A stretch of DNA of 64,000 nt from Paenibacillus sp. FSL R10-2734 (GTDB lineage Bacteria; Bacillota; Bacilli; Paenibacillales; Paenibacillaceae): the NCBI RefSeq assembly GCF_037963865.1, contig NZ_CP150170.1, forward strand, positions 5,022,001 through 5,086,000. Direction: 5' to 3'. The notes beneath the pieces are model-generated. The model ran no database searches. It was not told the DNA's origin and was given only the letters and a program-made list of their open reading frames with translations. Position numbers and translations under genes: made by a program. The number at the start of each line of letters is the position of its first letter. Within the stretch, counting starts at the first letter, position 1. Shown here piece by piece: positions 45,631 to 54,513 of this stretch.

Positions 45631-46389
45631 CTACACCGTCGTAACTGCGATGTTCAGCTCCTGTAGCTGCTTCAACTGATCTACAGAAGGGCTATAATCC
45701 GTAATCACAACATCCAGTTCACTAGTCGTAGCAACATGTGTAAACGCTTGAGTTCCAAACTTACTGGAGTCGCACAGCAGGATCACTTGCTCCGCTATAG
45801 AAATCATCTTACGCTTCACCATAGCTTGCAGCTCATTCGATTCACTAGCGCCGCGTTCGAGATGAAATCCTTTGCAGGAAAAAAACATTTTGTCCACGTG
45901 ATACAGCTCAAGAGAACGTTCCGCCAGATGACCAACAAAGGACATCGACCTGCGACTCAATTGACCGCCCGTTGAGATCACATCAATTCGTTCCTTCCCA
46001 CTTAACTCCGCAGCCACCCTGATAGAATTAGTCAGTACAGTTAGTGGCATATCAGGCAAATGAGAGGCCATATACCAAGCCGTCGTACTAGCATCCAGTA
46101 AAATTCGATCCCCCGGTTTTATCATCATCACAGCCTCACGAGCAATTTGCTGCTTCTCCGCAGCGTTCATAATTTCACGTTCAGCATATGGGGTCTCTGG
46201 CTGACGGTCACGCAGGCTAACGGCTCCACCATGGGAGCGTAGCAGCCTACCTGCCTTTTCCAGTCGATCCAGATCCCGGCGGATAGTCTCCTCCGTCACT
46301 TGGCATAATGTACTCAGTTCCGATACACGAATGCTACCGCGTTCATTCACTAGCTCTACGATTCGTTCATATCTGTCTGCAATCAGCAT
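45631..46389 (-). CDS. rhaR: DeoR-family regulator of the rhamnose operon
   Basis: 252 residues. N-terminal HTH (RYERIVELVNERGSIRVSEL, then TEETIRRDLDRLEKAG), C-terminal sugar-phosphate-binding DeoR sensor domain with LLDASTTAWYMA and the late ILLCDSSKFG. The equivalent B. subtilis gene (yulB/rhaR) lies second in the rha operon, as here. The effector is inferred to be a rhamnulose phosphate-type intermediate. Expected to bind the TTTGTTT-type repeats upstream of rhaEW. Confidence 0.9.
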   Translation of the reverse strand: MLIADRYERIVELVNERGSIRVSELSTLCQVTEETIRRDLDRLEKAGRLLRSHGGAVSLRDRQPETPYAEREIMNAAEKQQIAREAVMMIKPGDRILLDASTTAWYMASHLPDMPLTVLTNSIRVAAELSGKERIDVISTGGQLSRRSMSFVGHLAERSLELYHVDKMFFSCKGFHLERGASESNELQAMVKRKMISIAEQVILLCDSSKFGTQAFTHVATTSELDVVITDYSPSVDQLKQLQELNIAVTTV

Positions 46390-46428
46390 GGATTCCCTCC
46401 GTTAACCTATCTATATTCAATCTTCTTC

Positions 46429-48498
46429 TTATCTAGTAAAAGCTGCTGGTACTCCACCATCAATTGTCAACATGCAGCCCGTAGTTTTCTCTGACTTAGA
46501 AGAAGCAAAGAAAGCAACGCCCTCAGCAATATCATGTGGATAAATATTTACAAGCAGTGTTGTGCGTTTACGGTAATGCTCCTCTAGTTGATCAGGTTCA
46601 ATTCCGTAGGCTGCCGCCCGCTCATTACGCCAGTTCGAATTCCAAATCGCAGAGCCTTGAAGAATGGCATCCGGCAAAATCGTATTAGCGCGAATGCCGA
46701 ACTCTCCACCTTCAGCTGCAATACAACGAGCTAGATGTGCTTCGAGTGCTTTGGCGGAGCTGTAAGCCGATACGCTTTTTCCAGCAAATATGGAATTTTT
46801 GGAGCCAATGAACACCATGCTGCCACCGATTTTTTGTTCCTTCATCACCTTGAAAGCTTCGCGAGCGACGAGAAAATATCCTGTGCCTAGCACGGAAATA
46901 TTCAAGTTCCACTCTTTTAATGAAGTTTCGTCAAAAGGACTGGAGGTCGCAAGCCCTGCATTGTTCACAATAATATCCACTCCACCATAGAAAAGTGCAG
47001 TATCCGCATAAGCTGCAGTAACTTGCTCTTCCTGTGTTACATCCATCTTAACAGCGAACGCACGATTTTCACCGTATTTCTCGTTAATTTCCTCGGCAAT
47101 TTTCTGCGCGCCCTCCAGGTTGAGGTCTGCCAGCACAACATGTGCTCCTTCTGATACTAGACGACGAGCGGTTTCACTACCGATTCCGCCTGCGCCACCA
47201 GTAATGAACGCAACCTTACGCGAGAATTCTGCTTCCGCAGGAGCGAGAGATAACTTATATAATTCCAAAGGCCAATACTCCACATTGTACGATTCGTTCT
47301 CACTAAGGGAGACAAAATCACCCAGTGCCGTAGCTCCCCGCATAACAGCGATAGCACGGTGATACAAGGCTCCGCTGATCTTGGAGTTGCTCCAGCTTTT
47401 GCCTGTGTTGATCATTCCCACTCCGGGAATCAGAATCACACGCGGCGCGGCTTCGAACATTACATCTCCCTCATGCTTATTGCGATCGAAGTAAGCTTTG
47501 TATTGCTCTTTATAAGCGGTTATGGCTTCGTTCAGTTTAGACTTCAATCCATCAATATCACTGGCATTTGGTTCCCATGCAACAAAGAGCGGCAGCATTT
47601 TGGTATGTACCAAATGATCCGGACAAGCTGCACCTACACCAGATAATTCCTGCGAGTTAACGCCTCCTACAAAACGCAGCACATCTTCTGCATCATCGAA
47701 GGTCAGAATCATTTTACGCTCATCACTAACTGCTCCTCTGATCAGTGGCATTACTGCCGCCGCTACAGCCCGCCGATCTTCTTCCGAAAGTGCATCCGCT
47801 TTGCGACCTCCGAATAAGTTCTCATCTTCAATTCTATCTTCGATGTAACGCTCTGCTTCATTAATGATAGAGATTGTCTTCGCATAACAAGCTTCAGGTG
47901 TATCTCCCCAAGTTACCAGACCATGCTTCTCCATCAGCACTAATTCTGCTTGTGGATTAGCAAGTACTCCTTCAGCAATCATTTTGGATAAGGTAAAGCC
48001 AGGTCGGATATAAGGAACCCACACGAAACGATCCCCGTAAATTTCTTGCGCAATATCTTTACCGTTATGCGCACAGCACAGGCTGATAATCGCATCAGGA
48101 TGTGTATGATCTACATGTTTGAAGGGTAAAAAAGCATGCAGCAACGTCTCGATGGAAGCACGCGGATGTTTAGGATCTATCATACAGTTCGCGAGATAAG
48201 CCACCATTTCCTCATCGGGCATTTCTTCCCGTTCGAATAACGGAGCAATATCCTGAAGCCGCAATCCGGTAAAATTGCCTGCTTTCATCGTAGCGAGGTC
48301 CGAGCCGCTCCCCTTCACCCACATTACTTCTACTTCACGACCACGGAAATCTAGTTCTATCGTCTTACTAGAGGTATTGCCTCCTCCAAAATTACAGACT
48401 CTACGATCTTCACCCAGCAGATTGGAGCGATATACCAGTGCATCTAAACCTCCGTTGATGTCTTGTTCCCGTGATGAATCCCATAAACTTTGTACCAT
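46429..48498 (-). CDS. rhaEW: Bifunctional rhamnulose-1-phosphate aldolase/L-lactaldehyde dehydrogenase
   Basis: 689 residues made of two enzymes. The N-terminal class II aldolase (to about 400) has HVDHTHPDAII, a candidate zinc-ligand segment, and LMEKHGLVTWGD; it cleaves L-rhamnulose 1-phosphate to dihydroxyacetone phosphate and L-lactaldehyde. The C-terminal SDR (about 430-689) has FITGGAGGIGSETA for NAD, VNNAGLA, FIGSKNS and YSSAKALE catalytic motifs and would oxidise the lactaldehyde to L-lactate. Equivalent to B. subtilis YuxG. First gene of the operon, and the only one with a direct operator region. Confidence 0.95.
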   Translation of the reverse strand: MVQSLWDSSREQDINGGLDALVYRSNLLGEDRRVCNFGGGNTSSKTIELDFRGREVEVMWVKGSGSDLATMKAGNFTGLRLQDIAPLFEREEMPDEEMVAYLANCMIDPKHPRASIETLLHAFLPFKHVDHTHPDAIISLCCAHNGKDIAQEIYGDRFVWVPYIRPGFTLSKMIAEGVLANPQAELVLMEKHGLVTWGDTPEACYAKTISIINEAERYIEDRIEDENLFGGRKADALSEEDRRAVAAAVMPLIRGAVSDERKMILTFDDAEDVLRFVGGVNSQELSGVGAACPDHLVHTKMLPLFVAWEPNASDIDGLKSKLNEAITAYKEQYKAYFDRNKHEGDVMFEAAPRVILIPGVGMINTGKSWSNSKISGALYHRAIAVMRGATALGDFVSLSENESYNVEYWPLELYKLSLAPAEAEFSRKVAFITGGAGGIGSETARRLVSEGAHVVLADLNLEGAQKIAEEINEKYGENRAFAVKMDVTQEEQVTAAYADTALFYGGVDIIVNNAGLATSSPFDETSLKEWNLNISVLGTGYFLVAREAFKVMKEQKIGGSMVFIGSKNSIFAGKSVSAYSSAKALEAHLARCIAAEGGEFGIRANTILPDAILQGSAIWNSNWRNERAAAYGIEPDQLEEHYRKRTTLLVNIYPHDIAEGVAFFASSKSEKTTGCMLTIDGGVPAAFTR

Positions 48499-48521
48499 TT
48501 GTGAATACCTCCGTTTTTGAA

Positions 48522-48579
48522 TGTTTATTTTTTTGTTTATTTTTGTTTGTTTTGATTTTAATCTATTTGTTTGTGTTTG
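48522..48579 (-). promoter_or_regulatory. Probable DeoR-type operator repeats upstream of rhaEW
   Basis: On the plus strand, T-rich TGTTT repeats start near 48522, 48534, 48544, 48568 and 48574; the minus strand reads AAACAAACAAAAATAAACA. Direct repeats of this kind, several at helical spacing of 10-12 bp, are typical of DeoR-family operators such as those of fructose and rhamnose operons. They lie 24 bp before the rhaEW start, between the Shine-Dalgarno and the promoter region. The precise RhaR footprint is not known. Confidence 0.55.
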
Positions 48580-48580
48580 A

Positions 48581-48595
48581 ATAGAGCGTTTTCAA
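48581..48595 (-). promoter_or_regulatory. Candidate cre box of the rha operon
   Basis: Minus-strand TTGAAAACGCTCTAT fits WTGNAANCGNWNNCW except at the second C. It lies directly upstream of the DeoR-type repeats, which would allow catabolite repression of the rhamnose and lactate genes together. Confidence 0.4.
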
Positions 48596-48665
48596 CAAAA
48601 TTTAAAATTTATTTCACATTTTAGACGAATCTCCCTTGGATGAGCTGGAATAGCCTCGCAAATAA

Positions 48666-48694
48666 CAAAAAAAGAGCTGCCAATTAGCAACTCT
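48666..48694 (-). terminator. Orphan intrinsic terminator
   Basis: AGAGTTGC/GCAGCTCT stem (one mismatch), loop of six, followed on the minus strand by TTTTTTTG. No minus-strand gene precedes it for 3 kb, so it is either a remnant or ends an unrecognised short transcript from the repeat region. Confidence 0.5.
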
Positions 48695-48737
48695 GATAAA
48701 ACTAAACTAGCAGCATCCTTTAACGGGCCGCATAATT

Positions 48738-48921
48738 TAATTGCACATTCTACAACTAAAATTCACTATAACGCTCGCGCCTAGTGTTAAGTGTACTTTG
48801 TGCAGTTAAATTCCCCCAATCTAGCTGAATCAGCTGATTTCCAGAGAAATAGTTGTACGAAGTACATCTATTTCTCATTAATAGGTGTAAAGTAGCAATT
48901 TAGTTGTATGAAATACACTTA
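48738..48921. repeat. Degenerate ~50-bp repeat element (TGTAC palindrome type)
   Basis: Four related 21-bp quasi-palindromes of consensus TAGTTGTAC.AAGTACACTTA: two best read on the minus strand (48738-48758, 48788-48808) and two on the plus strand (48850-48870 and 48901-48921, TAGTTGTACGAAGTACATCT and TAGTTGTATGAAATACACTT). Start spacings are 50, 62 and 51 bp. It lies in the 540-bp gene-free stretch between rhaEW and the hydrolase gene. Beyond these repeats, the operator and the orphan terminator, nothing else is seen there. Confidence 0.7.
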
Positions 48922-49039
48922 TCTGCCGCCACCCTCATTTTCACAGTATGTTTCTAATTCCCGCTCCTCCTACCGAACCCTCGTAGTATACTTATTGGAA
49001 TAAGATGCAGATGTTGTATTTTTGCTAAGGAGGCTTGTG

Positions 49040-49948
49040 ATGGTAAAAAGTTTTAAGAATGCCAAGGGGCAAGAGAGAGTGTGGCAATCGTACGAGCAGC
49101 TAGTTCATCGGTGGCCTATTCCCTTTGAAGAGATAGACCTGCCAACCACATATGGGCTGACGCATTGTATCATTTCCGGTCAAAGGAGTAATCCCCCTTT
49201 ATTTCTGTTTCATGGCGTTGGTGATAACTCGGCGGTCATGTGGATCTTAAATATCGAGGAATTATCGAAGCATTTTTATTGCATCGCTATTGATACTTTG
49301 GGCGGACCCGGAAAAAGCATACCTAACGAGCATTTTAACAAACAGAAGTTTCAGCAAGTGGAATGGATTAATGAAATAGCGACGCATCTGAGTATAGAAG
49401 TCTTTAATATCGCGGGTGTGTCCAATGGCGCTTATATTGCTTTTAATTATGCAACCAAGCAACCGGACAAAGTGAATCGTGTCGTTTGTTTGGAAGGCGG
49501 GATGGTTACTGCACCAATCAAAGCCATGATCCAAACCTTACTAATGATGTTCCCAGAGATTCTGATTCCTACGGATCGCAATTTACTAAAAGTTCTGAAG
49601 AAGTTAAGCGCACCTAACTCCCCTTTATTTGACAACCATCCAGAATTAGCTGCTCATCTGATCCTTTTAATGCGCACCCATAATCAGCAAGCGATGTTTG
49701 TTCATAAGCTTCATCCATACGATAAAAACGCCGCAGTCGCAGTCAGAGACAAGCTATTTTTTTTAATAGGCGAACATGCGTTAAAACAATCGAAGGCTTT
49801 CATAAATATTTTAGAAGATGGAAAGTTTCATTACCAAGTCATTCCCCATGCGGGACATGGCATCAATCATGAGCAACCGGACAAAGTGAACACTAAAATC
49901 ATTCATTTCCTTACAAACGATAACGATAAACCAATTGCGTCAATATGA
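49040..49948 (+). CDS. Alpha/beta hydrolase
   Basis: 302 residues from ATG at 49040 (AAGGAGG before it; the in-frame start six codons earlier is not needed). LFLFHGVGDNSAVMW is the oxyanion loop, GVSNGAYIAF the serine elbow (Ser-Asn-Gly-Ala variant as in YbfK-like carboxylesterases), and HAGHGINHEQ the His. No signal peptide. Substrate unknown. Followed by the isomerase gene after about 65 bp on the same strand. Confidence 0.85.
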   Translation: MVKSFKNAKGQERVWQSYEQLVHRWPIPFEEIDLPTTYGLTHCIISGQRSNPPLFLFHGVGDNSAVMWILNIEELSKHFYCIAIDTLGGPGKSIPNEHFNKQKFQQVEWINEIATHLSIEVFNIAGVSNGAYIAFNYATKQPDKVNRVVCLEGGMVTAPIKAMIQTLLMMFPEILIPTDRNLLKVLKKLSAPNSPLFDNHPELAAHLILLMRTHNQQAMFVHKLHPYDKNAAVAVRDKLFFLIGEHALKQSKAFINILEDGKFHYQVIPHAGHGINHEQPDKVNTKIIHFLTNDNDKPIASI

Positions 49949-50012
49949 AAGCCCTACTATTATGTATGTAATCATTTAATCACATAATCACAGACAAAAG
50001 GAGAGGTTCCCC

Positions 50013-50840
50013 ATCAGATACGGAACTCTGGCACATACATTTGGCTGCCTGCCGCTCAAATCGTTAACAGCAACGCTTCAGAATTATGATATCGATTTTG
50101 TTCAGCTCGCTTTATCCAAGGCCATTCAGGACATTGACACTTCTACCGGTAAACTAAGTCCTGGACTCGCAAGCTATATTGGCGAACAATTTGACAAAGC
50201 AGGAATACGCATTGGCGTGTTGGGTTGTTACATCAATCCCGTTCATCCGGACCCTGTCATTCGGAGATCAGAGATCAATCGTTTCAAAGAACATCTTCGT
50301 TTCGCCCGCCAATTCGACGCACCTATGGTTGCAACGGAGACCGGATCCCTGACAACTTTTCAAGAACAAGATCCAATCCATTACGAAGAGATCGGCTGGG
50401 CGACGTTAAAAGCAACCGTAGAGGAGCTTGCTGAGGAAGCTGAAAAATGGGGTGTATTTCTAGGACTTGAGGGCGTCTGCACACATACGCTTTCTACACC
50501 AGACAAGATGCGCCGCATCTTAGATGAAGTCCCTTCAAGCTGTATAGGTGTTGTATTAGATCCTTGTAATTTTATTGGTTCAGCTGTACATATGCAGGAT
50601 CAAATTGTAGATGACTCATTCAAGTTATTCGGCGACCGAATCATACTGGCGCATTTAAAAGACATCTATAAAAATGGCGAAAATGTTCAGCACGGCAAAG
50701 CAGGCAAGGGGCTATTCCATACCGAAGCTTTCCTTAGTAAACTTCAAGAATATAAGCCTATGATCGACGTATCTTTAGAGGATATCAAGGATTTAGAAAT
50801 TAATGAGACCGTTGCATTACTGAAGACACTTGCTCCTTAA
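50013..50840 (+). CDS. Sugar phosphate isomerase/epimerase (TIM barrel), apparent ATC start
   Basis: 275 residues when started at ATC 50013. The reading frame is open back to a TAA at 49977, and within it no ATG, GTG or TTG exists before 50217. The ATC lies nine bases after AAAGGAG, and residues coded from it (RYGTLAHTFGCLPLKSLT) look like the normal N-terminal strand of this family; a start at GTG 50217 would remove the first barrel strands. The fold is xylose-isomerase-like: metal-type residues include Glu in GLEGVCTHT, Asp in VVLDPCNF, His in LAHLKDIY. Probably epimerises or isomerises a ketose; specificity not inferred. Confidence 0.82.
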   Translation: MRYGTLAHTFGCLPLKSLTATLQNYDIDFVQLALSKAIQDIDTSTGKLSPGLASYIGEQFDKAGIRIGVLGCYINPVHPDPVIRRSEINRFKEHLRFARQFDAPMVATETGSLTTFQEQDPIHYEEIGWATLKATVEELAEEAEKWGVFLGLEGVCTHTLSTPDKMRRILDEVPSSCIGVVLDPCNFIGSAVHMQDQIVDDSFKLFGDRIILAHLKDIYKNGENVQHGKAGKGLFHTEAFLSKLQEYKPMIDVSLEDIKDLEINETVALLKTLAP

Positions 50841-50859
50841 ACAAAATAAAGATTTTCTT

Positions 50860-50897
50860 CTGGGGATACGTGTTAGCGTCTTTACGCCTATCCCCAG
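50860..50897 (+). terminator. Terminator of the isomerase gene
   Basis: CTGGGGATA/TATCCCCAG 9-bp perfect stem with inner GCG/CGC pair, 19 bp past the stop; the U-tract is weak (TTTAAA). Confidence 0.6.
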
Positions 50898-51007
50898 TTT
50901 AAACTAATAGTGACCTCTGGTACTTTTCTATGGAAATTGAATAAAATAAGAAACATAACGAATGCATAACATTGTTTAGGTCTAATTTGGAAGGGACGGG
51001 ATAATTA

Positions 51008-52036
51008 ATGAGATTTACATTCCCTATTCTGACCTTATCTCATGGCGGTGCACAACGTATGTTGATAGAACTCACCAATGGTCTTACAGCTATAGGGCAT
51101 CAGGTTACCCTCCTCTTGCCAGTAGATGGCGTGATTTCCTATGATGTGCGCTCAAACGTAGTCCGATCCTCATTAATGACACTTAACGTACAAGACTTTC
51201 CTCCAGGAGACGTCATTGTGTCTAATTATTATACAACCGTCCCCATCGCACAAGAAGCTAGCAATCAAGGAAAAGGAATTCATGTAAGATTGTCATTATG
51301 CTATGAACCACCCTTTTTGCCGGATAATTCGCTGTCGTTTCCTTCTTATCACGTGACTGAGCATCTAATCGTATTATCACGTTGGCAGCAGGACCTGATT
51401 CGTTTAAATCATGGGATCACAGGAAGCATAGTGCCAATTGGCGTAAGCTCCTCCTTTAAGAATATGAAGATCCGTCACAGTCTTCAGGAGCCTTTAAATG
51501 TAACGGCTATATTAAGAAATGTAGAACGAGGTTTCTCTTGGCATCGGGAGCAAGACTATCTTATTGAACAGCTTGATCTCGTAAAAAAGCTTTGTCCCTA
51601 CGTGAATATTAACTTTATTAGTCCACCCGACGAGTTCAACACCTCTGAAGCTTTACAATCCATACAAGCCACCGGAAAATATCGGTTCTTCACGCCAGCG
51701 AATGATGAGGAACTTTGTTACCATTATAACGGGGCGGATATTTTTGTAAGCTCAAGTATTTTTGATACGGGTTCTTTACCCGGACTTGAAGCCATGCGGT
51801 GTGGCGCAGCACTTGTCTGCGTTTATTCAGGTGGTAATATAGAATACGCAAGTCATGAGAAGAACTGTCTGCTCTCCTATCGGTATGAGAATCGACTTGG
51901 TGAAGATGTCATACGCTTAATTCGAGACAAAAACTTAAGAACTAAATTAGCAGCACAGGGTGAAAAGTCCTCAAACAAATGGACATGGGAAAATAGTGTC
52001 AAGTTATTTGAACAAGCGATTAGTGATCTATTATAA
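51008..52036 (+). CDS. GT4-like glycosyltransferase
   Basis: 342 residues. N-terminal GT-B half begins PILTLSHGGAQRMLIELTNG, a donor-sugar-type Gly-Gly loop, and C-terminal half has the nucleotide-sugar segment FVSSSIFDTGSLPGLEAMRCGAALVCV, the E-x7-E-like element of GT4 enzymes. It transfers a sugar from an activated donor; acceptor unknown. No polysaccharide cluster surrounds it. Confidence 0.82.
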   Translation: MRFTFPILTLSHGGAQRMLIELTNGLTAIGHQVTLLLPVDGVISYDVRSNVVRSSLMTLNVQDFPPGDVIVSNYYTTVPIAQEASNQGKGIHVRLSLCYEPPFLPDNSLSFPSYHVTEHLIVLSRWQQDLIRLNHGITGSIVPIGVSSSFKNMKIRHSLQEPLNVTAILRNVERGFSWHREQDYLIEQLDLVKKLCPYVNINFISPPDEFNTSEALQSIQATGKYRFFTPANDEELCYHYNGADIFVSSSIFDTGSLPGLEAMRCGAALVCVYSGGNIEYASHEKNCLLSYRYENRLGEDVIRLIRDKNLRTKLAAQGEKSSNKWTWENSVKLFEQAISDLL

Positions 52037-52125
52037 AACGAGGCTTTCTCAAAAGTAGTGAATGCTACTGATGGGACAGCTTATTTTATTTGCAGCCACG
52101 TTTTTTGAGCTCTTTAGATCTACAC

Positions 52126-52920
52126 CTATTCTCTCTTTCGATACATACCTGGAGAAACACCATAACGTTCCCGGAATACCCTGTGAAAATAGGTGTAGCT
52201 CCCGAATCCCGTCTCCTCCGCTATTCGCTCTAAGGTGTAATTAGTGTTGTCCATTAATCGCAATGCCATAGCAAGCCGGATTTGCCCTGCATATTGCATA
52301 ATAGAATAGCCGAATTGAATTTTGAATAAATGTACCGCCCTCGTTACACTAATTCCGGCATGAGCAGCTACTTCCTTTAGCCTGATCTCTGATGTAGCAT
52401 GCTCCTCTACATAACTCTTCATCTTAAGTCCGTGTAGAAGCGAGGCCGATGATGAAGCAGGAGCCTCCTCGATAGCCCGATCTAACAGTAAACATAGCGC
52501 TCTAAATAGCGCTTCAAGTATTTCAGGACTACCTCCATCTAGTCTTCTATTCTCCAGATCAAGCTGTTGCCATATACTTTGCAGCTTGCCATCATCCGCA
52601 ATTCTAACCTTCTTTGGTCTTTCACGCAGGTTCCACCAGTGATCCACCCATTCCCCTGTACACATTACAAAATAGTCCACACTATGTCCCAGCGGACTTT
52701 TCTTTTCACCGATCCTCAGATCATATATGTCTTGGGGCTTAAATAATAACAGATCACCAGGCACCACGGTTACCATGTCTCCATCGATGAGTACTTCACA
52801 TTCTCCTTCAGCTTGCAGCCTGATGATATAGGTATCCAGCCCACTGCGATATAATTGCCGAAAAGGCTGAGTATGGCGAATAAAGCCGCAAAGGCTTATT
52901 TGGACACGATTAGTTTCCAT
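52126..52920 (-). CDS. AraC-family regulator
   Basis: 264 residues from ATG at 52920 (GTGGAG before it). The N-terminal cupin-like sensing domain has GDLLLFKPQDIYDLR. The C-terminal double HTH has LKEVAAHAGISVTRAVHLFK and ERIAEETGFGSYTYFHRVFR, then YGVSPGMYRKR. It is divergent from the GH30 gene 134 bp away, which makes GH30 its likely target and a glucoside or related sugar its likely inducer. Confidence 0.9.
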   Translation of the reverse strand: METNRVQISLCGFIRHTQPFRQLYRSGLDTYIIRLQAEGECEVLIDGDMVTVVPGDLLLFKPQDIYDLRIGEKKSPLGHSVDYFVMCTGEWVDHWWNLRERPKKVRIADDGKLQSIWQQLDLENRRLDGGSPEILEALFRALCLLLDRAIEEAPASSSASLLHGLKMKSYVEEHATSEIRLKEVAAHAGISVTRAVHLFKIQFGYSIMQYAGQIRLAMALRLMDNTNYTLERIAEETGFGSYTYFHRVFRERYGVSPGMYRKRE

Positions 52921-53054
52921 AGCATTCACTCCACTTCTCTTAGTAGTCGATGACCAGATTGTTGAGGTTCTTAGCCATATTGTTTCTTCAAAGAGCAGTG
53001 AATCTCCTTCTATAATAAAGACAGAATTTATATGTACAGGAGGTTACCAACCCT

Positions 53055-54398
53055 ATGAGTAAAATTGTTCGCGTCATTCAAACAGCCAAAGATACCACCG
53101 ACCGTTTAACGGAAAAAGACCCTCTGATTTTCCTTCCCGACACTTTAGGAGTCGAATCAGAGCTCATCAATATTTATGATGATCTGGAGTATCAGGAAAT
53201 TGCAGGTTTCGGTGGTGCACTTACCGAGGCCTCTGCTGTTACCATCGCTAAACTAAGTGAAGCTAAGCAAAAAGAAATTATCGAGGCTTATTTTGATCCT
53301 GAGCACGGAATTGGCTATACTCTATGCCGCTCGCATATCCAGAGCTGCGACTTCTCACTGGGCAACTATGCTTATGTAGAAGAAGGCGATTCGGAGCTGC
53401 GTTCATTTGATATTTCCAGAGATCAAGAGTCCATTATTCCCCTAATCAAAAATGCTGCAGCAGCTGTTGGTGAAGATTTCCGTTTATTCTCTTCTCCTTG
53501 GAGTCCACCTGCTTTTATGAAGACGAACGGTCAAATGAACGGTGGCGGAGCCCTTAAGCCTGAATACCGTGAGGCTTGGGCCAACATGTTCGTTAAATAT
53601 ATTCAGGCTTACGCGGCTGAAGGCATCGATATTTGGGCCGTTAGTGTTCAGAATGAAGCGAAAGCTGTGCAAATATGGGATTCTTGCCTTTATACTGCCG
53701 AAGAAGAAAAGGATTTTGTTCGTGATTACTTGGGTCCAGCCTTGGAACAAGCCGGCTTGGCACATGTAAAGGTAATGATCTGGGATCATAACAAGGAGCG
53801 CGTGTATGACCGTGCCAAGGTTGCTTTCGAAGATCAAGAAGCTTCCAAATACATTTGGGGAATTTGCTTCCACTGGTACTCCGGCGATCACTTCGAAGCC
53901 CTATCTGCCGTACATGATCGCTTCCCAGACAAAAAGCTGTTCTTCAGCGAAGGCTGCCAAGAAGGTGGCGTTCATCTCGGCTCCTGGAACACAGGCGAAC
54001 GTTACGGCCATGATATCATTGGCAATCTGAACAACTGGATGTCGAGCTGGACCGACTGGAACATTGTCTTGGACGAGCAAGGCGGCCCTAACCATGTAGG
54101 TAACTACTGCGATGCTCCAATTATCGGGGATACGAAAAACGATGAAATTATTTTTGAGAGTTCCTTCTATTACATCGGGCATTTTAGTAAATATATTCGT
54201 CCGGGCGCTAAACGCATTGGGCATTCCAAATACACAGATAAGCTTGAAACCACTGCTTTCCGTAATCCAGATGGCACCATTGCTGTTATCGTTATGAACC
54301 GCACGGAACAAGAGCTACCTTTCACTCTGCGCTTCCAAGACAATTTGGCTGAGAACATGATTCCGGCTCATGCCATTCAGACACTGCTCATTAAGTAG
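53055..54398 (+). CDS. GH30 family glycoside hydrolase (glucosylceramidase-like)
   Basis: 447 residues, start after AGGAGGTTACC. The (beta/alpha)8 barrel has acid/base Glu201 in SVQNEAKAVQ and nucleophile Glu299 in FFSEGCQEGG; residues FSSPWSPPAFMK form the substrate-side loop. The C-terminal beta-domain ends at MIPAHAIQTLLI. No signal peptide, so it acts on imported substrates, probably beta-glucosides or beta-xylosides. Close homologues are annotated as glucosylceramidase. Located opposite AraC. Confidence 0.9.
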   Translation: MSKIVRVIQTAKDTTDRLTEKDPLIFLPDTLGVESELINIYDDLEYQEIAGFGGALTEASAVTIAKLSEAKQKEIIEAYFDPEHGIGYTLCRSHIQSCDFSLGNYAYVEEGDSELRSFDISRDQESIIPLIKNAAAAVGEDFRLFSSPWSPPAFMKTNGQMNGGGALKPEYREAWANMFVKYIQAYAAEGIDIWAVSVQNEAKAVQIWDSCLYTAEEEKDFVRDYLGPALEQAGLAHVKVMIWDHNKERVYDRAKVAFEDQEASKYIWGICFHWYSGDHFEALSAVHDRFPDKKLFFSEGCQEGGVHLGSWNTGERYGHDIIGNLNNWMSSWTDWNIVLDEQGGPNHVGNYCDAPIIGDTKNDEIIFESSFYYIGHFSKYIRPGAKRIGHSKYTDKLETTAFRNPDGTIAVIVMNRTEQELPFTLRFQDNLAENMIPAHAIQTLLIK

Positions 54399-54427
54399 GA
54401 CTTACAGTTAGTCACCACTAAATAAAC

Positions 54428-54473
54428 GGGCTGTCCCATAAGTCATGAAATGGCTGGGACGCCCCTTTTTTTT
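54428..54473 (+). terminator. Terminator of the GH30 gene
   Basis: GGGCTGTCCC pairs with GGGACGCCC (one mismatch), inner AAGTCAT/ATGGCT-like pairing, followed by TTTTTTTT, 30 bp past the stop. Confidence 0.85.
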
Positions 54474-54513
54474 GGAGTTGGATAGACGCTTGCTCTCTGT
54501 GAGGACGCTCCGC

